NCBI GenBank assembly: GCA_021798415.1
Contig: JAJZGO010000109.1
Location: 1 to 5,181, forward strand
Length of the DNA stretch: 5,181 nt
Origin: Thermoplasmata archaeon
Lineage (GTDB): Archaea; Thermoplasmatota; Thermoplasmata; Lutacidiplasmatales; UBA184
Reading direction: 5' to 3'
In this document: one piece after another, positions 1-4,753 of the stretch
Position numbering within the stretch: the first letter of the stretch is position 1
How the letters are laid out: each line of letters starts with the position of its first letter
Notes under the pieces: model-generated
Told to the model about the DNA's origin: nothing
Databases searched by the model: none
Seen by the model: the letters and a program-made list of their open reading frames with translations, nothing else
Program-made: the position numbers and the translations under genes

Positions 1-27
1 GGTGCTACCCCGTTCCGTTTGTCAGAC

Positions 28-42
28 GAGCGTCATACGCTC
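28..42. repeat. Short inverted repeat at the end of the 33-248 frame
   Basis: GAGCGT and ACGCTC form a perfect 6-base inverted repeat around a 3-base centre. It spans the TGA stop of the short frame at 33-248. Bases 22-26 and 41-45 can extend it with a bulge. No T run follows on the minus strand, so a terminator role is weak. It may be chance. Confidence 0.3.
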
Positions 43-248
43 TGAGGTAGGACTCCTAAGATTGCTACATAAACGTTTGCGTCTAACGGAAGTTGTGACG
101 GAATTGTCTGACTATAACTAAACCAAATCGGCTGTGACCAAATCGGGATCCGATGCCCCAAAGCAGGCGCGGATCGATGGGAAATCGTCCACTTGGCCCA
201 TCTCTCCGCGTAGTCCTCTGGTCCTATTTCGACGAATCCTAACGCCAA
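33..248 (-). CDS. Doubtful short open reading frame, possible gene remnant
   Basis: This is a 71-codon frame starting at a TTG and ending in TGA. I do not recognise the product. Its first third (a GFVEIGPEDYAERWAKW stretch) reads like normal globular protein with mixed charges and aromatics. The rest is rich in Pro, Ser and Ile and contains two PIW repeats produced by a 10-base direct repeat (ACCAAATCGG on the plus strand at 122-131 and 137-146). It lies in the same frame as the broken gene just upstream (261-637) but is separated from it by two adjacent TAG stops. It could be a small gene, a second piece of decayed sequence, or chance. No ribosome-binding site or promoter is evident before the TTG, and another minus-strand frame is open over part of the region. 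Confidence is therefore low. Confidence 0.22.
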   Translation of the reverse strand: MALGFVEIGPEDYAERWAKWTISHRSAPALGHRIPIWSQPIWFSYSQTIPSQLPLDANVYVAILGVLPQSV

Positions 249-260
249 GCAGGCCTGCTA

Positions 261-637
261 CTAGGGCTTGAAGTGTTGTTGCTCCCGACCCAGAAATCGA
301 GCCAAGAGCTTCTGCAATGTCACTAGGGTCTCCGGCTTATCGCAATCGACGGTCAGGATAGATTGGTCCTGATGCTCTTTCGAGAAGTGGCCGATTCGAA
401 CGTGATCAAACTTCTCGGACTTGTCCGAGCCGCTCGCCAGGGGGATATTGATGAATAATGCAACATCAAGTGCATCGGGGTACATTTCTTTGAGAGCCTT
501 CTGAAAATCGGGGTTGATCCCGAAGAAAGCCGGCTAAAGAATAGGGGGCAATGACTCTCGATTCTTCGGCCTTGGTCCAAACCTAGTGTTTCCCGGATCA
601 CTTCGCCGATATGGCCAGCAACCGGGCCGATTTTCAA
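261..637 (-). pseudogene. Gene of unknown function broken by two +1 frameshifts
   Basis: Three successive minus-strand frames join into one coherent protein. Frame one runs from TTG at 637 and encodes LKIGPVAGHIGEVIRETLG. One extra base near 574-575 (a CC pair on the minus strand) shifts to the frame encoding KAEESRVIAPYSLAG. One extra T near 526-528 (a TTT run) then shifts to the frame FFGINPDFQKALKEM and on to a stop at 261. Removing these two bases leaves exactly 125 codons, i.e. 124 residues, with natural alternation of helix-like and strand-like segments and the end FLGREQQHFKP before two adjacent TAG stops. I do not recognise the family and see no diagnostic motif. There is an in-frame TAG just upstream of the TTG, so the N-terminus could also be truncated. 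Either the gene is decaying or the sequence contains indel errors in short homopolymers. The start is uncertain and no clear ribosome-binding site is seen. Confidence 0.6.
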
Positions 638-653
638 ATCGACCTATGGAGGA

Positions 654-686
654 TTAGAAAATGGTGCCGCCCGCGAAGGCAGCGCC
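654..686 (-). terminator. Hairpin plus T run after the beta-propeller gene
   Basis: On the minus strand GGCGCTGCC (686-678) can pair with GGCGGCACC (671-663) around a six-base TTCGCG loop. The stem has one C-A mismatch and one G-U pair. It is followed directly by ATTTTCT (662-656). It begins six bases after the stop codon of the beta-propeller gene, the right place and order for an intrinsic terminator. Archaea mainly use T runs for termination, so the four-T run may matter more than the stem. Confidence 0.45.
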
Positions 687-691
687 GAAAT

Positions 692-1966
692 TCAGTCCTT
701 CGGCGGAGCGCCTCGGGTTGACTTTGTCCGGTTCCGAAGACCCAAGACCGCCACGGCCGCTCCGGCCACTACAAGGGTCAAGACCCAGACCACGAACCAC
801 TGAGTCGCGGTCAAGGCGAGAAACGTGGAGGTCGGAGTGGCCTCGCTCGGGGGGACGGTCGCACGACCCAAGACCGACATGTTGGTCGATCCATATTTGG
901 CAACGAAGACGCGCGAATCGACACTGTCCAAGGCCATCGGAACCGGATATCGTCCCACGGTTATCGTCGCGGCGAGAGACTGGCTGCTCTCGTTGAGGAT
1001 GCCGACCGTCCCCGAAAAAGCGTCCGAGACGTACAGGAGAGAGTACTGGTCGTCCACGATGACCCGAGCAGTATCGAGGTCTGCCGGATTGGAACAGAAG
1101 CCAGTCTGGCCCGTGGCGAGGAAGTTCACAGCGGTGTTCGTCGACCCGTTGACGACCGTAACACCGTTAGGACAGTCACTGGCTACGTAGACCTCACCCG
1201 TCCGCGGGTCGGCCGCGACTCCGAGCGCTTGGCCCGTCGTAATCGGAATCGTCGCCACGACCGTGTTCGAAGTCCCGTTGATGACGCTAACGCTGTTCGA
1301 GCCCGGGTGGGTGACGTAGACGTCTCCATTTCGGGGGTTGAAAGCGACGTGGAGAGAAGAGGACCCGACCGGGATCGTGTCAACGACCAAGTTCGTCGTT
1401 CCGTTGATTACGGAGACGTTGTTTGAGTGATCATTGGCGACGTAGAGGTCTCCGTCGGCGGAGTCGTACGCGATTCCCCAAGGAGTACCGGAGGTTCGAA
1501 TGACGGTAACAATAGTATTCGTGGCGGTGTTAATCACGGTCGTGTTGTTCTGTGATCCGCCCGTCACGTAGAGAAACCCGTTTCTGGCGTCGAATGCGAG
1601 GTCGACCGACGGACCTCCAGCCGGAACTGTTGGCAAGACTCGCAAGCTTGAGGCTTGGATCTCGGTCAGGTTTGGTGTGACCGCAGAAAGGTAGACTATC
1701 CCGTTCACGGGATCAAAAATGGTGTCGTAAGGATTCACGGTCTGAGGAAGGCGGCTAAGGTTGATTGTCGCAATCAGACTGCTGGGACTATCCGGGGGAA
1801 GAAGCGGCGCCGCTGAAGGTCGTGGTAACAGTTGAGCCCCGGCAACGCCTCGCGGATTGCCACTGGTTCCTGACGAAACCGGCACGGCCGACAAACTCGG
1901 GGTAACCAAGGCCACCACAAGCACAAGGACGAGGCTGGAGGGGCGGAAAACTCGAGAGCGTGTCAT
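692..1966 (-). CDS. Secreted, membrane-anchored seven-bladed YVTN beta-propeller protein
   Basis: This is a predicted extracellular protein of 424 residues. Residues 1-27 form a signal peptide: basic MTRSRVFR, a hydrophobic LVLVLVVALV core, then a likely cleavage after LSA. Seven YVTN-type repeats follow, with their signature strands at about residues 91 (VYLS), 132 (LYVT), 174 (LYVA), 216 (VYVT), 259 (VYVA), 311 (LYVS) and 353 (VFVA). They are spaced 41-43 residues apart except for 52 between blades five and six. The seventh blade lacks its outer strand, and IATINL at 65-70 could supply it, closing the ring in the usual velcro manner. Residues about 390-410 are a membrane helix followed by the basic tail RNRTKSTRG, so the propeller should face outward. 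There are ten N-x-S/T sequons and only two cysteines (C265, C291). The family generally serves in surface binding or adhesion; no ligand can be inferred. The start at 1966 is chosen over an upstream in-frame start because it begins a signal peptide and has a promoter and ribosome-binding site. Confidence 0.92.
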   Translation of the reverse strand: MTRSRVFRPSSLVLVLVVALVTPSLSAVPVSSGTSGNPRGVAGAQLLPRPSAAPLLPPDSPSSLIATINLSRLPQTVNPYDTIFDPVNGIVYLSAVTPNLTEIQASSLRVLPTVPAGGPSVDLAFDARNGFLYVTGGSQNNTTVINTATNTIVTVIRTSGTPWGIAYDSADGDLYVANDHSNNVSVINGTTNLVVDTIPVGSSSLHVAFNPRNGDVYVTHPGSNSVSVINGTSNTVVATIPITTGQALGVAADPRTGEVYVASDCPNGVTVVNGSTNTAVNFLATGQTGFCSNPADLDTARVIVDDQYSLLYVSDAFSGTVGILNESSQSLAATITVGRYPVPMALDSVDSRVFVAKYGSTNMSVLGRATVPPSEATPTSTFLALTATQWFVVWVLTLVVAGAAVAVLGLRNRTKSTRGAPPKD

Positions 1967-1970
1967 TCGA

Positions 1971-1977
1971 GACCACC
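1971..1977 (-). promoter_or_regulatory. Ribosome-binding site of the beta-propeller gene
   Basis: The minus strand reads GGTGGTC four bases before the ATG at 1966. It differs from the archaeal GGTGATC consensus by one base, which still allows a G-U pair with 16S rRNA. It fixes the start at the signal-peptide methionine rather than 41 codons upstream. Confidence 0.6.
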
Positions 1978-2008
1978 CACGAAGCCTAGCTTGACAAGCC
2001 GTTCCAAC

Positions 2009-2024
2009 GCATTTATCCTTCTCA
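2009..2024 (-). promoter_or_regulatory. Archaeal-type promoter (purine-rich BRE and TATA-like box) for the beta-propeller gene
   Basis: On the minus strand GAGAAGG is followed by the box GATAAATG, with the core at 2011-2018. It is an A/T-rich island in otherwise GC-rich sequence. A start site about 25 bases downstream would fall near 1988 and give a leader of roughly 20 bases that includes the GGTGGTC site. The position relative to the chosen start codon is consistent. Confidence 0.5.
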
Positions 2025-2095
2025 TCGAGGCGTCCGCTCGCCACCGCGACCGGAAGTGTCTGTTCGATTCTGACGGGCGTATGGCTCACCGTCGC

Positions 2096-2116
2096 GTTCT
2101 CGTTCAGAATGAGAAC
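2096..2116. promoter_or_regulatory. 21-base near-perfect palindrome, candidate operator
   Basis: The arms are GTTCTCGTTC and GAATGAGAAC around a single central A. Nine of ten arm positions are symmetric; the exception is the G at 2102 opposite the T at 2110. This shape suits a dimeric DNA-binding protein. It lies about 80 bases upstream of the TATA-like box of the beta-propeller gene and outside any credible gene. That is rather far upstream for a repressor but possible for an activator. It could instead form a hairpin with a seven-base loop in RNA, but no T run follows on either strand. Confidence 0.4.
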
Positions 2117-2291
2117 ATCATCGGTTTGATTAAGGAGGGAAACGAGGTCGCGTCGTAAGGTCCCGGGCAGCCCGCGCGGTGCTCCGGGAGCCCTGGGACT
2201 TCGTCATCGCGGCCGCGGCTGTCGGCGGTCGCTCGAACCCGAGGTGGATGTCGAGCGGAGCGGCGGCCCTCCCGCCGAGCTCGGATGCAGA

Positions 2292-3245
2292 CTACCGCCA
2301 GTCGTCGAGGATGTCGAGCTCGGGGCGGTGGTACGCCGCTTCGTCGGGAGATTGCATGACGACCCCGACGAAGTCGGCCCGGTACCCTCTCGCGAGAAGC
2401 GCCCGATAGCTCTCGCGGTGGCTCAGGTTGACCCCCGCCTCCACCCGCGGGGCTCCGCGGAGGCGGGCCAGGGCCTCGATGTTCTCGAGGAGCGCTTGGA
2501 GACGTTCGAGCCGGCGCTCCCCCGGGGAGACCGCGCCGAACTTCATGAGCGTCGTACCCCCGCCGGCTTCCGAGCCGGCGCCGATGTGGCACGTCGCGAC
2601 GCCGTCGAGGCGGGAGTCGTCGTAGAGCAGCACGGTCTCCCCGGTACGTTGGCGATCGAGCGAATCCACGTCCCCCGTCAGGTCGAGGCCGGGGTACAAG
2701 GTCCCCCCCAGCTCCCGGATCGCCTCGAGGACCGCCGGCCGGTCGGTCGCCGGGGTCTCGGAGTAGAGGCGGGCCGAAGTCGGCCGACGCGTCGGCCCAT
2801 CGAGGGCCGGGAGGTCGCGCGCGAATATCGGCGTGAGGTATCTCGGCCAGTAGCCGTACTTGGCGTACAACGCGAGGTGCTTCGGGCTCTGGGGGAACGT
2901 GAAGAGCCCCCGGTGGGTGACCCCCCACCCGTCGAAGATCTTCTCGGTCTCGTCCATGAGCGCCCGGGCGATCCCCCGGTCCCAGTGCGCCGGGAGGATC
3001 GTGAGCGGCCCGAACCATCCGACCGAGCCCCAACGGGTGATCACGTTGGACCCAACGAGGGTCCCGTCGAGGTGGGCCGCGAGAACGCGGGTGTTCCGCG
3101 CCCGATAACGGGTGCGGAAGAGCTCCGAGTCCCCGAACGCCGTCTTCGGGTCGGGCAGTTCGAGGAACGTGCCGAAGGCGATCCGAAAGATCGAGTCGGC
3201 CGTGTCGAGGTCGGTCTCCGAAAGGGGGTTGACCTCTACGCCCAT
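2292..3245 (-). CDS. GNAT-family N-acetyltransferase with two GNAT-like domains
   Basis: This is a 317-residue cytoplasmic enzyme predicted to transfer an acyl group from acyl-CoA to an amine; the substrate is unknown. The first domain covers about residues 1-145. It begins with the strand VEVNPLS and a helix, then VLAAHLDGTLVGSNVI as central strands. The acetyl-CoA motif is LTILPAHWDRGIARALMDE at 81-99, where the usual Gln/Arg-x-x-Gly-x-Gly/Ala appears as W-D-R-G-I-A. Then comes LFTFPQSPKHLALYAKYGY at 114-132, the typical strand and helix that end the fold. The second half (about 200-300) resembles a second, degenerate GNAT domain: VATCHIG strands, a helix at 241-262, and VNLSHRESYRALLARGY at 272-288, but no pyrophosphate-binding loop. 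ATG 3245 is chosen because the fold begins right there. No Shine-Dalgarno sequence precedes it; a tandem 9-base repeat occupies that position. The membrane-protein gene ends 68 bases upstream, so co-transcription is possible. Confidence 0.88.
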   Translation of the reverse strand: MGVEVNPLSETDLDTADSIFRIAFGTFLELPDPKTAFGDSELFRTRYRARNTRVLAAHLDGTLVGSNVITRWGSVGWFGPLTILPAHWDRGIARALMDETEKIFDGWGVTHRGLFTFPQSPKHLALYAKYGYWPRYLTPIFARDLPALDGPTRRPTSARLYSETPATDRPAVLEAIRELGGTLYPGLDLTGDVDSLDRQRTGETVLLYDDSRLDGVATCHIGAGSEAGGGTTLMKFGAVSPGERRLERLQALLENIEALARLRGAPRVEAGVNLSHRESYRALLARGYRADFVGVVMQSPDEAAYHRPELDILDDWR

Positions 3246-3263
3246 GCCCGAGGGGCCCGAGGG
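3246..3263. repeat. Two tandem copies of a 9-base unit just before the acetyltransferase start
   Basis: GCCCGAGGG occurs twice in direct succession on the plus strand (3246-3254 and 3255-3263), ending at the base next to the start codon at 3245. On the minus strand it places CCCTCGGGC twice where a ribosome-binding site would be expected. It looks like a recent slip duplication and contains no Shine-Dalgarno match. Confidence 0.7.
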
Positions 3264-3313
3264 TGGGAAAGGAGAAAGACCTTCGTTCCCGCGAGCCGCC
3301 GATCGTCGCGCGG

Positions 3314-3919
3314 TCAGCCGCCGCCCGAGACGATCCCCTTGGCCACCCGGTAGTGGGCTTCGGCGAAGGCGACGAAGAACGCGAGGTAGCCGAATCCCAG
3401 CAGGGCGTCGAGCAGCGTGATCGGCTGCGTGACCGCGCCGATCGCGGCCGAACGGGAGACGAGGGACCGGACGATCGGTCCCAGCTGGGGCGAGAGGGCG
3501 AGTCCGATGAACGCCGAGATCCCGAGGGCCCAGACGAGCCCGACGCCCATGGCCACCTCGCCGAGCCGGCCGACCAGGTGGGCCGCCGCGAGCGCGTAGG
3601 TCACGAAGGTCAGACCGAAGACGAGGGCGATCGCGACGCCGAACTCGAGCCCCAGCCATCCCGGCGGGTTCGCCTCGCCGAGCGCGGCCAGGTAGGCGAT
3701 GGGTGCGGCGGTCAACGCTATCGCGACCAGGCTCACGGTGAAGGCGGTGTTCGCATGCCCGACCCGGGTACGGTGGAGCTCGTTCCACTCGTGGCGGCCG
3801 ACCCAGAGGAAGAGGATCCCGAGGGCGGAGAAGACCGGGGTGAGCAAGAGGAGGTATCCGTGGAAGGGGAGCTGGCTCGAGCGGGTCACGAGAGCCGCGA
3901 ACCCGCCCGCGCTCTCCAC
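3314..3919 (-). CDS. Multi-pass membrane protein of unknown function
   Basis: From the GTG at 3919 this encodes 201 residues. I do not recognise the family. Five hydrophobic segments are visible at about 21-41 (GYLLLLTPVFSALGILFLWV), 59-81, 90-115, 121-142 and 167-188. A charged stretch, GRHEWNELHRTRVGH, joins the first two. There is no signal peptide and no catalytic motif that I can name. The real N-terminus is probably longer. The frame remains open upstream and reads LTVNLRLSLTIFKAGF before the GTG, which looks like natural protein. GGAGG (3978-3982) sits seven bases before an in-frame CTG (3970). An ATG at 3993 begins MDLQEAAR in the next frame, so a frameshift in the CG run at about 3969-3976 may have split the N-terminus. 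The GTG itself has no ribosome-binding site. Co-transcription with the downstream acetyltransferase is possible. Confidence 0.78.
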   Translation of the reverse strand: MESAGGFAALVTRSSQLPFHGYLLLLTPVFSALGILFLWVGRHEWNELHRTRVGHANTAFTVSLVAIALTAAPIAYLAALGEANPPGWLGLEFGVAIALVFGLTFVTYALAAAHLVGRLGEVAMGVGLVWALGISAFIGLALSPQLGPIVRSLVSRSAAIGAVTQPITLLDALLGFGYLAFFVAFAEAHYRVAKGIVSGGG

Positions 3920-3977
3920 CGCGAAACCGGCCTTGAAGATGGTGAGGCTGAGTCTCAGGTTGACGGTCAGCGCGCGG

Positions 3978-3982
3978 CCTCC
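3978..3982 (-). promoter_or_regulatory. GGAGG ribosome-binding site candidate upstream of the membrane-protein frame
   Basis: The minus strand reads GGAGG, seven bases before an in-frame CTG at 3970-3968. No ATG, GTG or TTG lies at the right distance. It could serve a rare CTG start, or be a chance part of the MDLQEAAR coding stretch. It is about 60 bases from the GTG at 3919, so it does not support that start. Confidence 0.35.
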
Positions 3983-4009
3983 TGCAGGTCCATGAACCGT
4001 TCTCGTCCG

Positions 4010-4025
4010 AGTTAAACCATCCCTC
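4010..4025 (-). promoter_or_regulatory. TATA-like box upstream of the membrane-protein gene
   Basis: On the minus strand purine-rich GAGGGATGG leads into TTTAAC (core 4012-4016), the only A/T-rich island in this very GC-rich gap. Transcription starting 21-25 bases downstream would begin near 3989-3993. That is at or next to the ATG at 3993 and well before the GTG at 3919. This supports a longer N-terminus for the membrane protein. Confidence 0.4.
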
Positions 4026-4174
4026 GCAACCGCGGGGGACGGTTCGTGGGCCCGGATCCCGGGGACCTCGGACCCGCGACGGGGTTCCTCGAGGATTCCG
4101 ATGGGCGCCGTCGCACGCCCCTTCGGGGTCTCGGTCGGTCCCGCGCCCGGGTGGGCGGGGGCGCGCCCCGAGCC
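4012..4174. other. GC-rich gap between the nucleotidyltransferase and membrane-protein genes
   Basis: This holds the TATA-like box described separately and a perfect 12-base palindrome, GGGGCGCGCCCC (4158-4169), six bases past the nucleotidyltransferase stop. The palindrome may fold in the transcript, but no T run follows. Runs of C and G make such symmetry likely by chance. The open frames here translate to Arg/Pro-rich sequence and are not credible genes. Confidence 0.45.
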
Positions 4175-4753
4175 CTACTTGCGCCCGATGAGCGACCCGA
4201 TCTCAGGCCGCGCGAGCTCCTCACGGACGTAGGCGACGCGGGGCTTGAGGAGCGTCTCGTTCCCGAACCGCCGGCCGATCTCCTCGACCCCCCGAAGCCG
4301 GTCCGGAGGGAGGCCGTCGATCACGTTGGTGACGATCTTCTCGGCGTACGCCTTCCAGCGCTTGGTGAGCAGCCGGGTGTACCAGACGGCCTCGGGCGTG
4401 GCGTAGGAGATCCCGTCGGCCTCGAAGGAGGCTTCCCGGGTCAGGAAGCCGAAGAACTCCTCGCCCGTCTTCCCTCCCGAGAACGTGACGGGGTTGATGA
4501 TGTCGAGCGGCACCCCGCCCACCGAGCGGACGCGGAAGCGGGCGACCTGGTCGTTCTCCCAGTCGAACACGAGGTCGGGGTCGTTCCGCAGGCGGGTGAC
4601 CGTATCGTGGTAGTCCGCCGTCGCCACCATCACGTCGACGTCGCGCGTGGTGGTCGCCGCCCGACGCGCGACGGCCTGGCCGCCGACCACGACGTACCGG
4701 ATCCCCTGGGCCCGCAGGATCGTGTCGACCTTCTCGATCTCGGGCTCGGTCAT
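4175..4753 (-). CDS. Polymerase-beta-superfamily nucleotidyltransferase (AbiEii/MNT/DUF6036-like)
   Basis: This 192-residue cytoplasmic protein has an intact minimal nucleotidyltransferase core. A helix comes first, then YVVVGGQAVARRA at 20-32 with the GG pair (G24, G25) and RDVDVMV at 37-43 with the metal-binding D38 and D40. The third acidic residue, D84, sits in VPLDIINPV. The C-terminal half is helical, with basic residues in LLTKRWKAYAEKI at 128-140, as in AbiEii-like and antitoxin-type members. Such proteins transfer a nucleotide to RNA or protein, or act as partners of HEPN toxins; the acceptor here is unknown. ATG 4753 overlaps the stop of the preceding gene as ATGA and has GGAGG four bases upstream, so translation is probably coupled. 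A further in-frame start 13 codons upstream lies inside the neighbour and is less likely. The pairing suggests a toxin-antitoxin or regulatory cassette, but this is inferred from family and layout. Confidence 0.88.
   Translation of the reverse strand: MTEPEIEKVDTILRAQGIRYVVVGGQAVARRAATTTRDVDVMVATADYHDTVTRLRNDPDLVFDWENDQVARFRVRSVGGVPLDIINPVTFSGGKTGEEFFGFLTREASFEADGISYATPEAVWYTRLLTKRWKAYAEKIVTNVIDGLPPDRLRGVEEIGRRFGNETLLKPRVAYVREELARPEIGSLIGRK

Larger units (their letters stand above)
1967..2291. other. Intergenic region between the acetyltransferase and the beta-propeller gene
   Basis: This 325-base stretch holds the promoter, ribosome-binding site and palindrome listed separately. Between the acetyltransferase stop and the palindrome, the minus strand has a pyrimidine-rich run (CGTTTCCCTCCTTAATC, about 2131-2147) that could end the acetyltransferase transcript. 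The long minus-strand frames crossing it are shadows with arginine- and proline-rich translations. I see no small gene or RNA gene here. Confidence 0.5.

Noticed and set aside
122..146. Two copies of ACCAAATCGG 15 bases apart
   Set aside because: There are only two copies, with no further unit, so it is neither a CRISPR nor an iteron array.
661..996. Plus-strand ORF with GGAGG eight bases before its ATG
   Set aside because: It is antisense to the well-supported propeller gene and its translation is Arg/Pro/Ser-rich with no fold-like pattern. The good-looking ribosome site is probably chance.
1967..2089. 41-codon N-terminal extension of the propeller gene
   Set aside because: It would bury the signal peptide, lies across the predicted promoter, and its translation is not typical of a secretion leader.
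2104..3033. 309-codon minus-strand ORF overlapping the acetyltransferase
   Set aside because: Its translation is dominated by Arg, Pro and Gly, typical of a shadow frame in GC-rich DNA. The acetyltransferase frame has a clear GNAT motif.
2244..3353. 369-codon plus-strand ORF
   Set aside because: It is a long open frame antisense to the acetyltransferase caused by high GC. Its composition is biased to Arg, Glu, Val and Pro with no domain.
3263..4015. 250-codon plus-strand ORF rich in Glu, Arg and Gly
   Set aside because: It is antisense to the membrane-protein gene, whose hydrophobic segments are far more protein-like.
4116..4128. Small hairpin CCCC-TTC-GGGG
   Set aside because: The stem is only four base pairs with no gene boundary or T run beside it.
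4158..4169. Perfect palindrome GGGGCGCGCCCC after the nucleotidyltransferase
   Set aside because: Such symmetry is expected by chance in runs of G and C, and no T run follows, so I did not call a terminator.
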